Shown here: in pieces, positions 34,763-47,846 of the stretch
Numbering within the stretch: position 1 is the stretch's first letter
How the letters are laid out: each line of letters begins with the position of its first letter
Origin: Syncephalis plumigaleata
Lineage: Eukaryota > Zoopagomycota > Zoopagomycetes > Zoopagales > Piptocephalidaceae
Assembly (NCBI GenBank): GCA_025201365.1
Contig: JAIXMF010000017.1
Coordinates: 1 to 64,000 of the forward strand
DNA: 64,000 nt
Reading direction: 5' to 3'
Translations under genes and position numbers: made by a program
Notes under the pieces: model-generated
What the model was told of the DNA's origin: nothing
Databases searched by the model: none
What the model saw: the letters and a program-made list of their open reading frames with translations, nothing else

Positions 34763-37118
34763 ATGAGCTCACCGCTAGGCAGTATCAATACTAGGGCTCA
34801 TTTACCTGATTCTGCTATGATATCTTATTCAGATTCAACTACAATTACTGCTGTCTCTCCTGCAACACCATCTACAAGAACGACCAATTCTATACATCAA
34901 CATCGACATCATCCTGTATCTGTAGCAACAACGCCATCAAATCCCATTACACCTACTAGTACTACTGCGACAAGTACAAATACTACGACAAGTGCGAGTG
35001 CAATTGATCCAATCCATCCACCTCCAGCCAATTATCGTGGTCTACCATTCCCTGCCTGGCCTGCTTTAGTTCGTCGTTCACAAGACATGCCTGTCACCCC
35101 ACCCAATGGTGTTGCCTCGTCAACGCACACTGCCTCCGAGACAATAGCATCCAATGGCACGCAGCGTGATGTTGCGCAGTATTACGATCATTCGGAAGAA
35201 CATCCAGAGAATCGAGTGCAAGCCTATGCCAAACTGGAAGGCGAGAACTTTTGCTACTTTGTACAATCACTCGAAGTGATCATCGGACGACGCACCACCA
35301 ACACCGACCTCGTTGATGTCAATCTAGGTGCGGCAAAGGCAGTATCACGTCGACACGCGCGTATTCACTACAATATGCAAGAGCAACGATTCGAGATGAC
35401 GGTATTCGGTAAGAATGGCGTATTTATTAATGAGGAATTCGTGGCATGTAATACTACCGTAGTACTACCTCATGGGTAAGTATCCATCTACTATATTATG
35501 ATATAATACGTCATACTAATACAACGATAGAACACGAATCCAGGTGGGAGAGACAAAGTTCTCATTTCTACTACCAGAGAATGGACAACCGGGTGTCATT
35601 CGTGACTATCCAAACGGCGTTATTTACGTACATCGTGGCATTACACCAGAAACACTCAATGAACAAACCGTGCATAACATAGAGAATCAACCTGATATGC
35701 TCATCAATGAACGTGGCACACATCCGCTACCTTCATTGTCGGCAGCAGTGCGTCCAGTAGTTAGATTAGCACCACGTCCAACTGAACCCACCACCGATGA
35801 ATCCTATCTAATGAATCATGGCTATGGTGCATCTACACTTACCTCGCCCACATCACATATGATTAATAATACATCGCCTAAATCACCGGTTCATAATACG
35901 CATATTCTAGCATCAACTGATCGACCTAATGGCTCTCATGAAATGCGACCATTCTCGTCACTTACTGTGAAACCGCCCTATTCGTACGCGTCGCTTATTG
36001 CACAGGCCATCAATGCCACGCCAGAAAGGAAGTGTACACTGGCTGAAATCTACGCATTTATTTCCGAGCAGCATCCGTATTATAAATTATCACATACAGG
36101 TTGGCAGGTAAATAATAGCAACGATATTTTATAGTAGAGAAGGTAATCTAACTAATACGATGACTATGATGATTAGAACTCTATTCGACACAATCTATCA
36201 CTTAACAAGGCATTTGTACGTGTACCACGAGCTAGTCACGAACCAGGTAAAGGTGCCTACTGGACAATCGATCCCAACTGTGATGCAGAGTTCCGTAATG
36301 GTATCTATAAACGAAAGCGTATGTCCTACAGTAAAGGCGCATCAACATCCAATACAGCCACACCACCGCAGCAACAACAACAACAACAAGAACATCCACA
36401 GCAGCAATTGACACCTTCAATGTCTGACTATCATGGAAAGAGTCCAGTTACACCGAAATATCCAGCACGACATGCACCGTATGCGGTAGACCATGCAGGT
36501 CATGGTAATATTACACCTCGTTCATTAGCCGTTGCAAACACACCTCCTACAGCATCTTTATCGAGGGATTCTCCTATAAACACAATGAGCACTGAGGTAG
36601 TAGCTACTCGATTGAATAGCAATGTACCCACTGTAGAATCAACATCAACATCATCTAACCATTATTATATTGAACAACAACAGCAACAACAAGTAGATGA
36701 TAAAGAATCCAATTCAGCATTCTCTCCACCTACTACTACTGCTACTACTAGTATAGAGCAAGTATCTCATTCTATACCACCATCCTATAATCATGTACCT
36801 CCTTCTTCCGCTACATCCTCATCATCCTCATCGCCTTCTGCTTCTTTTCCCACCTTATCCGTCTCACCACTAGAACGAGGTATTTACAGTGAACAATCCA
36901 ACGTATCTATGCCTGTATCACCATCGTCTATCAAGGGTAAACACTCGTCATCTTCATCACCCTCTGTGCATGTCTCTAAAGGTGTTGAACAAGCAATGAC
37001 TACACAAGTAGCAGAACTATCTACTACTACATCTACTACTACAACAAGTACAGCAACACCATCAATAGTTCAACCTATCCATTCAGCAGATGTCACCACA
37101 ACAGCATCATTATCCTAG
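34763..37118 (+). CDS. FHA-domain forkhead transcription factor
   Basis: Exons 34763-35475, 35531-36107 and 36177-37118 give 743 residues without a break. After about 145 disordered S/T/P-rich residues comes an FHA domain ([55 protein letters not shown]), then a linker, then a forkhead domain ([72 protein letters not shown]). The intron lies between W-Q and NSIRHNLS, inside recognition-helix coding. The C-terminus is S/T-rich with glutamine runs. The FHA plus forkhead order matches FOXK in animals and Fkh1/Fkh2 or Fhl1 in fungi, which control cell-cycle or ribosomal-protein genes. The actual targets are not deducible. Confidence 0.93.
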
Positions 37119-40100
37119 AATGGAGAGGCAGAAGAAGGGGAACACTACATGTTTTTATTTTGTTTGTTTGTTTGTTTTCTACTATTACTATTACTATTAC
37201 ATTGATCCATTTAACGGATAATGTCGTACAAAATTGCTCTCTCTTTTTTATTTCTAAATCTTTAACATCTTCACTCACATTGTTATTCGTATCAATTTCT
37301 CTCTTCTTTTTATTATATCGATTGGATGTTTGTTCCCCTCTAGATAATGTCAATCGATCATTTGATCCATCTTTTTGTTTATAAATAAAAGTAAAAGCTA
37401 TTCAACTATATAAGATGATGCTATCTATAAATAGATTAACTAAGAGAAATAACAGCACATTGTAATTATATTAAGCGTGAACCATTGCCAAGGCCAATGT
37501 TCTGATTATAGACATGACACGCATGTAGAAGTGCCATACTGTTACTGCAGGTGGATCATTTGATAGACCGCATGACAATGTGAAACCACCTCATTCCTTC
37601 ATCCTCTCTCTCTCTCTCTCCTTTCTTTATCTCATCTATAGACCCGCGTTTTACCATTATAGCTGCAATAATATGCCATAGTCATGATAATGATCACACA
37701 CCACACACATGACGACATGCTAGACGAGTAGTTTATTCGTCAGGTCTGTGCCATAAATGATGTATTCATTCCAGTTCTATACACGCCATTACAGTCATGC
37801 GGTGAATAGAATTGCGAATACGGCAAACCTTTTCTCCATTCCTGCATGATGGTTGTCATCATCATCATCATCATCATATCAGTATGGGTATGACAAACCT
37901 TGACTGAGTAACCCATACGTACACACACACCGTACAAGTTATACAAACAGTAACATGGTGCTACATTAACAATAGGCTAAGTAGAAAAGAGAGAAAGAGA
38001 CATTGGTTATTGAAATGATTGACAATCAATGATGGATTACCTTACTATAATTAAATGAATGAATTACCATGTCTAGTATAATCAATGAGACATCAATTAA
38101 ATGAAAGGGGTGCATGCATTAATATGCAGTAGAAAGAAGAAATGGAAGTGGAAGTAGGAAAAGGGAAAGGATAAATGTCATCACTGTACGTGCTCATGCT
38201 CTTTTTTTCGGTCATTATACGAGATGCTCGATATTGATCCATTCTGCTATCATGACGATGACGATGATGATGAATAAGGCTTTATAGTAGATAGTTTATA
38301 TTGCCATCCTTTCAATTGCAATAGATTAGTAGGACACAATTAATAGAACCATCCATTAAGGAATCTATAGGCCTTGGAATGGTTGGGTGCATGATACACT
38401 AATATAATTGTTTTAAAGTTCGTAAAACATTATGGAATGCCTGCATAGAATCTTGGCTTAAAGAAGACAAGCTCGGTCATCCACCATGTGAATGTCATTG
38501 TATCAAACGGTATAAGGAAGAGAGAAGTGAGGGGAGATGCATAAGTCGACATGCGGTTCTACAACTAATAGAACTATGCTATATTGCTGCAATTACTACA
38601 TGAGTAAGGAAGAAACATAGTGTATGTATCTGTTTGTTTCCCATTATAGTATAGACTGCATATACTACTTGTATTATCTGTACAACAAGCAAGGTTAGAA
38701 ACATCATGAGGATCCAGTCGATCGATTAATGGGAGTTTTTTTATAACAAGCAAGAAGCAATACACACATACATCTATCATTGGATGACCATCTAAAATGA
38801 AAGCAATGGTTATACAGCACATCCCATTATAATATTGTAATGACAATCCAATGGAGAGAGAGACCTATTACCAAAAGATTCGAGTTAATGGATTAAATAG
38901 TGTATTCATGTAACAACGCACATACACACGCGAAACAGAGATTGGTGCTCATCCCTGGCCAAACACGCACAGAGAGAGAAAGAGAGAGGAGATAATCCAA
39001 CCAAGAACTCCGCCATACAACGCATACGCATACGCACACACACACACGCGTGTCCACCTGGCATCGCGTCTTTCATTCATTCATTCATTCATTCTCTATC
39101 TTGTTGCTGCTGTTCTAGTAATCCTTTTTCATTCCTCGGTTATTGATACATTCAGGGTGTCACACACACACACACGCGTTGTCTGCCTTGTTTTTTTCTC
39201 TTTTCCCTCTCTCTCTTCCTCTGCTTGGCCTGCTGACTGGCTCACCTGCCCCAACAGCTGAGGCTACCATTACTATTCCGTCCTCTTTAGTATAATAATA
39301 TACTGATTATAGTTAATCTAATCTTCTATGATTGTCAACACTATTATTATAATCATCATCATTATTAGGGCTATTACTGTCATTCAACACACACACACAC
39401 ACATCAACATCCTTTTCCCCTCCTTGAACGGTACTTTTTTCATTTCTACTCAGTTCAACTCACCGTTGCTTTATTAATAGTTCTGCTACGCTTTCCCAGT
39501 CCGCGACCTCTCCTTGACTCTTTTCGGTACGGCAGCTTACCTGTTCTGTCACTTTTGTTTCTCTTTCTATTTTCTATAACTACTCCTCCTCTCTCCTTCT
39601 TACTACTACTACTACTACTACTACTATTCTTTTTCTTCTAGTGTTACTCTCTCTTTCTCTTCTACACGCAGTATGGTTTGTTATTTCAAGCTGTTTTAAT
39701 TTCATCCATTTTTGCTCTTATTCTTAGCAAAGGTTAGTTATCCTTACGCTTCTATACTCCATTCGTCTCTCTTTATTACTACTATTACTACTACTACTAC
39801 ACTATTACGCCTTGTTATTTCTCTTTGTCGTTTATTACTATACTGTCGTATTACACTTATTTCCTGTGTAAGCGATCCACCTACGAACTATTTCGTTTTC
39901 ATCATAGGTAAGTGTCGAGATTCGTGGATCTATAAGAGATGTGTGGTGCCTATACAGACCTATAAAGGATTGGTTGAATACCTTTCTTGTTATTGTTATT
40001 TGCGTTGGCATTGTTTATATTTAACTGTATACTAACGTGATCACCCTTTTCTCTTCTTTATTATCAAAGCGCTATTACCGTATCCTCCCCTTTTCGTGTC

Positions 40101-40539
40101 TAATACACCGTAATCATAAGCTATTGTTGTGGATATTGTCACTAGAATACACTAGTATTGCTTGTCCTTGTTATTAGCAAAGGGGGCACACTCGTCTAGT
40201 GGCATATACGCATACATACATACGTACATACATACACCTATTATTGTGTAGAAGTATTTGTGTGTGTGTGTGTGTTTGTGTGTGTGTGTTTGTGTGTGTA
40301 TGCATGAGTTGAGTTGAGTGAGTGTTTACCCTACTCGTTGTACTTCACTAGTCTCACTATAGTTCGCTTCTTTTTCTTTCCTCTTCACCATCATCACTTA
40401 TTCTACTAGTATTATTACCACATACACCGCTTCTACTATTACCTCTACCTCTACTACCTCTACTACTCACTAGTACCATTATTACTACTCTTATTATTAC
40501 TATTATTACACTCACTATTATTACTATTACCGATACATC
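37119..40539. other. 3.4-kb gene-free, microsatellite-rich region
   Basis: Holds AATAAA for the forkhead gene (37383), CATCATCATCATCATCAT (37858), ATTCATTCATTCATTC (39076), ACTACTACTACTACTAC (39603), a (GT)n block (40259-40299), and long T/C-rich leaders just before the next gene. Frames inside are low-complexity. No RNA gene was recognised. Confidence 0.5.
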
Positions 40540-41906
40540 ATGTCTGCCACCGTCTCTACTATTTATTCAACAGCCTCTAATAACAACTCACTGTCCAATA
40601 TGACTACAACTGCTGAAGCGTCAGCTCGTCCTCGGAGAAATCTGCATCGTCGGGTAAGTAGCATAATTTATGCCGTATATGCGGTGTTTGTGTGTGTGTG
40701 TGTGTGAATAGGAATGGTGGTTTCCTTTGCCAAGAAATGAATACACTGGTGTATTAATCATGGTCAATATATATATATATATATAGACACGCTCTACAAA
40801 CTCCGTCGATCCAACTCTACTAGCCGAACTACGTGCTAGTAAAGAAGCACCCAAGGATTTCTTTAGCGAATTGAACAGTAAACGAGTAAGTACTTTTTGA
40901 ATACTATCCGATATGATCTCATTATTAATAATGAATTGTCTCTATGATGATGATGGTGTACATTTAGGCTTCGGTAGTTTCTCTACCAGCACTTCCCAAT
41001 GGACGACGTTCGTTGGACGAACGACCACATCGGTTACCATCGGATGTGTTATCGAATGAGAAACCCAATAAGCAACTAATGCTGGACTATCAGTTTAATA
41101 AGACAACGACGACAACGACAACAAGAACAAGAACTGCTAACAATAATAATAATACGACGACGACTGACGCGTCTTCTAGAGGCATGATGTTAATAGCTCC
41201 CGCACAATCATCTGTCCTATCACCGCCCTTGTCTCTTACATCAGCTGCTACAGCACCCGCTGTATCGGATATCGACGGTGACGGTGCAGCATTGCCTCCT
41301 ACTTCACTACGTCTACCGCCAGCCATACCTAATCGACCACTTACTCGACTACCGCTACGTGGACGTAAACTACGTCTCGATCCCATCAACAATTGCGTAC
41401 GTCTCAATAACATTGAAGGTGAGATCCGTTTACGATCACCCGTCATGGAAGTAGACGAGTCGGATTTGGAGGACGAGTTCAGTACGTATAACGAGAGTAT
41501 GGCACCCACCGATGAAGTGTGCAGTCTCGGCAGCAGTAATAGTCAGCGTAGTAGTCGCGACAGCAGCATGCTACCCTCACCCTCTCCATCTCAACCCTAT
41601 CTGCCAATATGTCCACCGATATCACATCCGCCTATGGCACACCACCACAGCAATGATAGGGAGGAGATGATCGGTATTCCTGTAAAAGAGGAGGATCTAT
41701 CGCTAAAGGGTATTGGCATCGGTATTGGTATAGAGATAGACACATCAAACTACGACACAATGAACAAAAGGGTGGCAATCGAGGAATCCCCTGCTACTGT
41801 TGCCACCACCACTGTAGATTATCGTAAAACACAAGTGATCGAACGACCCACCCGTTCATCAGGCGGACTACGATGGGATATCTGGCGATTATGCTGGCAA
41901 GCATAG
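40540..41906 (+). CDS. Hypothetical disordered protein
   Basis: Exons 40540-40653, 40787-40885 and 40968-41906 give 383 residues, all junctions in phase. I do not recognise a family. It is S/T/P/N-rich and probably largely disordered. The most structured-looking parts are LLAELRASKEAPKDFFSELN in exon 2, a basic-proline stretch PNRPLTRLPLRGRKLRLDPI followed by NNCVRLNNIEGEIRLRSP, an acidic patch (MEVDESDLEDEFSTYNES), an alternating GIGIGIGIEI and a tryptophan-rich end (GGLRWDIWRLCWQA). The DFFSELN and basic/acidic mix recall regulatory proteins, but that is only an impression. Upstream is a long CT-rich leader like those of the forkhead and PKA genes. Confidence 0.7.
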
Positions 41907-43295
41907 TATATCTCCACACACACTATATTCCCTTTTTATTCTATTTACTGTAACTTTTTTTGATTTTACTGCGTGTCCTAGTTCATATGCGTATGTATAC
42001 GTGTATGTGACTCCTTTGTCTTTACTCTCTCTCTCTCTCTCTTATACTACTATCATTGTCGTTGTATGTGGCTATATAGCTCTATAGAGTTAATACTACT
42101 ATACTCTATGATTATTTACACGCCCAATCCATGATAGCTCATTATCATTTGAGCTTTCTTTTTCTTTCTTTCTTCTCTTCTCTCTTCTCTCTCCTATGGG
42201 CTTGTTTATCGATCATTCTGTGTGAATTCCATCTCTACTCTTTGCAATGTTGAAATGTTTTTTCTCATTTTTAATGGCTTCTGTCACGGTTAGAGTAGCC
42301 ATTCCTATATTCCTATATATCCTAGAGTGTTAGCAAAGTTCGTTTTGTTTGTTCGTTCGTCCATCCATCCATTCGTTCGTTCGTTTCATTTCTGTGCTTC
42401 TCCTTTACTCATCGTAATTCAGCATTTCCTTGTCCTTCTATTTCCTTCCTGTTCGTAATTCTACTCATATCTGTGTCTCTATTATCTACTATCCATTGAC
42501 TATCTATATATCCATATATCCACTATATCTCTATATCTATATTGGCGATTCCAAAAAGTACCTTACATTAATAAGGTCCTAGCTTTCTAAAAAATAATAA
42601 TATACTAATGGCTTGATGCCAACAAGCGTTGTTGTTACATCTAGTTATCGTATCAATACGAATCAACCAAAAAAATATCACTCACTATCCATCCATCTAT
42701 CTAACTAATATATGCCACTGATTGTATATTTATATGCTGTATATGCATACACATGTACACACACACACGTGTGCATGCGTGTTCAATTCAGTTATAATGC
42801 TTCAGTATGTGCTATGAATAGATTGTAACAATGATACGATGTGATCATTTTCGTTATTATCATCATCATCATCATTAGATTATCCTTAATAAATACCATC
42901 TATAGAAGCTTCACTATGAAATAATCGATTCAACTCTTTGTGACACACGTATAGTACACTATACAAAGAAGCTTACCACCAGTCAAGTTACTTATGCATC
43001 ATAGAATCATACCACAAAGTTAAATCTCAGATCTGAATACCGTCATTTAATTCATTAGCTGGATTGGTCAAATGTACAATTAAGTAAACGTGCATCGGTA
43101 ATCTACTACTACTTTTAGAGTGTAATTTGTTTGATAGTCACATGGCACTATGGCTAAAACCGTATCTCTAGAATTCTACTACTTAAACCGCTTGCTAGAT
43201 GCTTTTTCTCTTTCTAGATAGTCTTTTCTTTTCGTTTTTCGCTCTCTCTCTCTCTCGTTCTTCCGTGGTAGATCCTCGTCTCTTCATCGTCATCC
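41907..43295. other. Intergenic, pyrimidine-rich then AT-rich
   Basis: CTCTCTCTCTCTC at 42026-42040, GTTCGTTCGTCCATCC near 42351, CACACACACACGTGTGCATG at 42758 and CATCATCATCATC at 42862. CTCTCTCTCTC again precedes the next gene (43243). No supported gene. Confidence 0.5.
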
Positions 43296-43898
43296 ATGTT
43301 GATCAGTATCGCTCGTCAATCTTGTCAGTATCATGACACTTGTCATGGTCTCTTCTTCCGTATCATTTCTATTGCAATTATACTGGTTATAACTATGCAT
43401 ACAAATGTTACTGAGGCCATTTCCGGTAGAGCGGATGGTAATGTCTATAAATGATAATAGTTGTAGAAGCAATCTAATCTCTCTCATGTTCATGCTATAT
43501 ACATCTAGGCTATATGGCGGACAGTTCATTCCTTACCTTTTCCAATGAAGTCATACAGAAATTACGCGATGCAGGATTGACTATCATGAAATGGGAGCAT
43601 AAGACTGCTTATCTTGGACTGGCCAATGCTCAATGGTTGGGCCAAAATGCATTTATGAATAGCGCATTCTGCTTATGATAGAGTTGCCAAGAGTGGTGCA
43701 CCCATAGGCAGGAACAATGTGCAGCATCCACTTTATAGGTTCTCGCATAACAATGGCGTATGCTTTGTTTACACGCATGTTGGCGAGTTACGGACACTAA
43801 AGAAAGCAATACAGATCATTTACAGTTGTAGCAGTGATGTTCCCCTGCTTCTTCTCATTTCTAATGAGATTACGATAATAAAGTATTCTACACTTTGA
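43296..43898 (+). CDS. Small secreted protein, unknown family
   Basis: Exon 1 (43296-43437) encodes a hydrophobic signal or anchor (FFRIISIAIILVITMHTNV) and exon 2 begins at 43509. Its frame gives MADSSFLTFSNEVIQKLRDA, AYLGLANAQWLGQNAFMNSA and then a stop at 43677. The next frame continues coherently: YDRVAKSGAPIGRNNVQHPL, FSHNNGVCFVYTHVGELRTL, and so on to a TGA at 43896-43898, followed at once by AATAAAG. The total of 532 bases is one more than a multiple of three, so one extra base (or two missing) near 43672 is the simplest reading. No family is recognised. Secretion is inferred from the N-terminus. Confidence 0.5.
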
Positions 43899-44020
43899 AT
43901 AAAGCTGTATTAGTCAATCTCTACCAATGTACAAGAATCAAGTTTATTACTTCCTATATACTATATTGTATATATACAAGAAGCAAGAGATAACTATCCT
44001 ATAAATAATACACGAATGAA

Positions 44021-47000
44021 CTAGCGACGATGATTACTTTTACGATAGTGTTCGTTAAAGTCCAATCGAAAGGCTAGCGATTTAAAGTTCATATCAGGAT
44101 GATCGGCCAATACATTAATTAACTTTGTAGCTTGTGTCTAATTGTAACAATAATGAGTATGAGTTATTTCTAGTCATTACTAGTAGTAATCACCTTGTAT
44201 TCCTTCATGATACTATCCAACTGTTGACGTAATGGTGGCAATATCGTGGTGATAAATGTGGCAATCGCGTCATCATCTGCTTCATCCGCTGTTTGAATTC
44301 CCCATTCACCGCGTTTGGCTCGTTCCGTTGCTGTTTGACGTACTGTCTTGCGACGTGTCACCGCTGACCATGCCTCTTCGTAGATACGATCCTAGTAATG
44401 AGCGTGTTAGTCATTGATCTATGCTTGACCATCTCTCGATTTACCTGCACTTGACATGAATCTAGGATTAAATTGAATATATTCCTTAGTTCTTGCATAA
44501 GATTCTAAACAAATCATGTCAATACAATGTTATAACTGTCATTACTATTAGTTTCATACTTGTGAAGGCGAGACAGCCAATAGTGCCTTGTTTGTAATAT
44601 TCGTTAAATATCGATCGTGTGCCTGTATCAATAAATCGAGATCATCTGCCTTTTCCTTAATAAACTTGTGCAACTCCTCCCATGAACACTCTAGCACCTA
44701 ATCATATATACATTAACTACTATGCTCATTCTTCAGTTCGAATATGAGCACTTGCCTCGAATAGAATGTAATACTGTAGTTGATAGATGAAATGCACCAT
44801 TTCACTGCATTGAATATTACAGTATCTCAACTCTTTCTCAAGTTCTATATTGTACACACACAACTATAGCGATGAGTGTACTTCATTGATGCAATGTTAG
44901 ATGGCTTACCTTCAGCTTGTCTTAGTGTATGCACACTAGTCATTTGACGACGCCATCCATTGGATAATGTGTGCTCGACACGTTTCAATTTCCATAGGAA
45001 CTGGAATAGCTGTCGATATTGATCCATCGCTGATCGTTTAAACACAGTGGTGATCGGTTGCTCTACCGTGTACTCTAGACTGAATACATCCCAACCGGAA
45101 TCACCAGGTGACACCTACATAATCATGCACATTAGAATCATACTGCCAATATTAGTAACTAACTAATTAGTTATACATACCTCCAATGCTTTGACATCTA
45201 GTCGTCGTTTAATATCGGGATCTTCATATTGTACATTCGAGGAACGAATAGCCGTTTCAAGTGTCGAGGTAAGATTATGACGGAATACCATACTGGCTGG
45301 CTTGGATAATGATGGACTAAATATTCATTAAGTAAAGTGTTATACGAATATTGACACAAGTCAATTATTGACATGCTTACCCTAGTGCATCCATTAAATG
45401 TTGAACAAATTCACCCTGACCCAATAGAAGGAATCGCTTAATGGCCTCGATATGATCAATAACTCGATAGCGAGTGTATAACGTGTCAAGTAAACGACGA
45501 CTAGTCTCGCGGTAAACAGTATCGATAGATGTCTCCAATCCTTCCAGATCACTATATCGTAATACTAATACATAGATAGATATATACATTATTAATCAAA
45601 AGCAACAAACGAATAAAACGAATAACTTACTAGATCGCGTATCTTGATAACGTTGTGTGACCCATTCACTATCATTGCAGTTATAACGAATAAAATTTAG
45701 AGATTTGCCCACAGAATAAATCTAATATCATATAGATTATCTTAGTATTTACTTCTATTCATTAAAGGGTGTGTATTACCTTATGAGCCAGTGAACTATG
45801 AATAAATCCGGGTATCATACTCGATTGTATGGTGTATCGATCTCGCCATATGTCAACCTCACCATCATCGGTTATTGCCTCATTGCATATGACAAAGAAC
45901 TCTTGATGAGGATCTTCCAATTCTCCCTCGTATATCCAACGTTGTAACATCTCGTAGAATGGTCGGGATACCTAGTCATCCATAGATAATTAATCTACGT
46001 GTACATGTAGTAGGGCACACACACATATATTACTATTCCTCATTCCTCACGGATACACTTACCTCCTCCAAGGTTTCCTCTACAAATTGTCGAATAAATG
46101 GATCACCATGATCAGAGTAGGCATGAATCTGCGAGACTAATGCGCCACCCTTTTGATCTATCATTTCATAATAAATGACCAGTCAATATCCTGCTTTGAT
46201 AGTATAGACTAACAACATGGCATGATCCACTCACCTGCACAACAGTCTACCATGACATTCATTAAACGTAGTTTACGTATAAATCTTGTGTCCATATAAC
46301 AATACTGCGTAGGGTAAGCGTATCGTCATTCGATGTTGTCTCACCATTCTCTGCTGCATCTTTATTGATATGCGTGTCTAGAATGGCGAGAAATCGAAAG
46401 TAATCTGACAATTGTCGTTGCATAGCAGAACAGAAACTCTAATATGTAATAACAATACAGTGATTGCTAGTTAGTATCAAATAGATACACATGCATGCAT
46501 ACATGTATATGATATACTACACCTTACCTGACCCACTAAACCATAGTTAATATCATTCGATTTAACCTCTACGAAACGATGAATATTCGCGTAGAGCATG
46601 CCTAATTCCGTGATTTGATGCACTAAACGACGTACAGATCGACTCACGGATATCTACAAGATAGTAATAGTAATCATGTTAGATATTCGTTATTGTCATT
46701 AGTACTCAATAACTGTTCAGTAAATGATTGTTCATTACATTGGCATCAATGGCATAAGCATTTAGTCGTGGATCATATTTAACATAGTTGCCATCAATAT
46801 CTTGGAATGCATAGAGAACATCGCGAAGTATAGTCATTTCAGATAGTTCATGTCGTGCTAAATAGATGTCAATCATTGTCTCATTCGATTAGTGAATGGT
46901 AAGATTACTAATAATGCTAATAGATAACAACATACCACGACGCATTAATTGGAATTGTGGTTCTGCATTCGATGCTGCTGCAGGCATATCAACATTTCTA

Positions 47001-47846
47001 ACAGATGGACGATGGGTGTCACGTTCGTATCGTTTACTATGCGGTACTACTGATTGTTCAGATCTCGATGGTATAACGGATGGCATCTCAAATGCGTTAT
47101 CCTGAAATGTAAACAAACAAACAGGCATGAATCAATGAGAATGTACAAGGAGGGAGGAATAGTGCACTTACACTAGCATAGATAAATCCAGTCATGTCAA
47201 TACTACCATGACTCGTATTAAGATCACTAGTGGCATAGAGTAAATAGAGTATGGCCCATGTATTGGATAATGCCGTCTAGTAAATAATAATGAATTAATA
47301 AAGTGTATTACTATCATAAACGTAAATAATAAACCTACTTGTTTAGAAAGTTGACTCAATAACGTGCTCAACTGTAACACTTTGGCACTTGATCTATTCT
47401 GTCGCATTACTAGTAATAGTCGTGTTCATGATTCATTATTAGCTAGTGTACTCTACTACTAGTGGCTATAACACCCATGTACCTTTCTTCTTTATCGATT
47501 CGATAATTCGCGATTCATCCCTTATCGATGGTTCTGCAAGTCGACTAGATACTTTTGTTACTGGTTACTGAGCATAGCAACTACCGTATATATATATGTA
47601 GATATACACATATATATTGGTATAGTCATCCTACACCGCTTACCTATTCAATATGCGAAAACAATACTGGAGTAGTGCTTGTCGACGTGTCTCGTTGACG
47701 TGTTCATCCGTAGAATGGAATCCGGCGTGTTTAACAAGTTCACGATTCACTAGTCCTGCAAGATCCTTATAGAGTGCATCAACAATAGTAGTACTACTGC
47801 CATTACTAGTGTTGCCACTGCTATTGATGTTATGTAGCCTATCCAT
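44021..47846 (-). CDS. GCP3: Gamma-tubulin complex component 3 (Spc98/Alp6)
   Basis: Nineteen exons in gene order: 47846-47644, 47544-47483, 47409-47339, 47276-47172, 47101-46936, 46857-46739, 46653-46528, 46438-46235, 46157-46063, 45971-45780, 45721-45631, 45564-45381, 45316-45181, 45114-44910, 44844-44756, 44697-44560, 44504-44445, 44391-44194, 44137-44021. About 853 residues. GCP3 hallmarks: YGLVGQSFCSAMQRQL (grip1), RWIYEGELEDPHQEFF, FLLLGQGEFVQHLMDALG, SPGDSGWDVFSLEY, FLWKLKRVEHTL and LAFRLDFNEHY (grip2). It nucleates microtubules at the spindle pole or centrosome with gamma-tubulin and GCP2. One base is missing near 46285 (IWTQ and RFIRKLRLMNVMVD in adjacent frames). The sum of 2561 becomes 2562 when corrected. 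The exon 15 donor is GCAAG. Confidence 0.95.
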
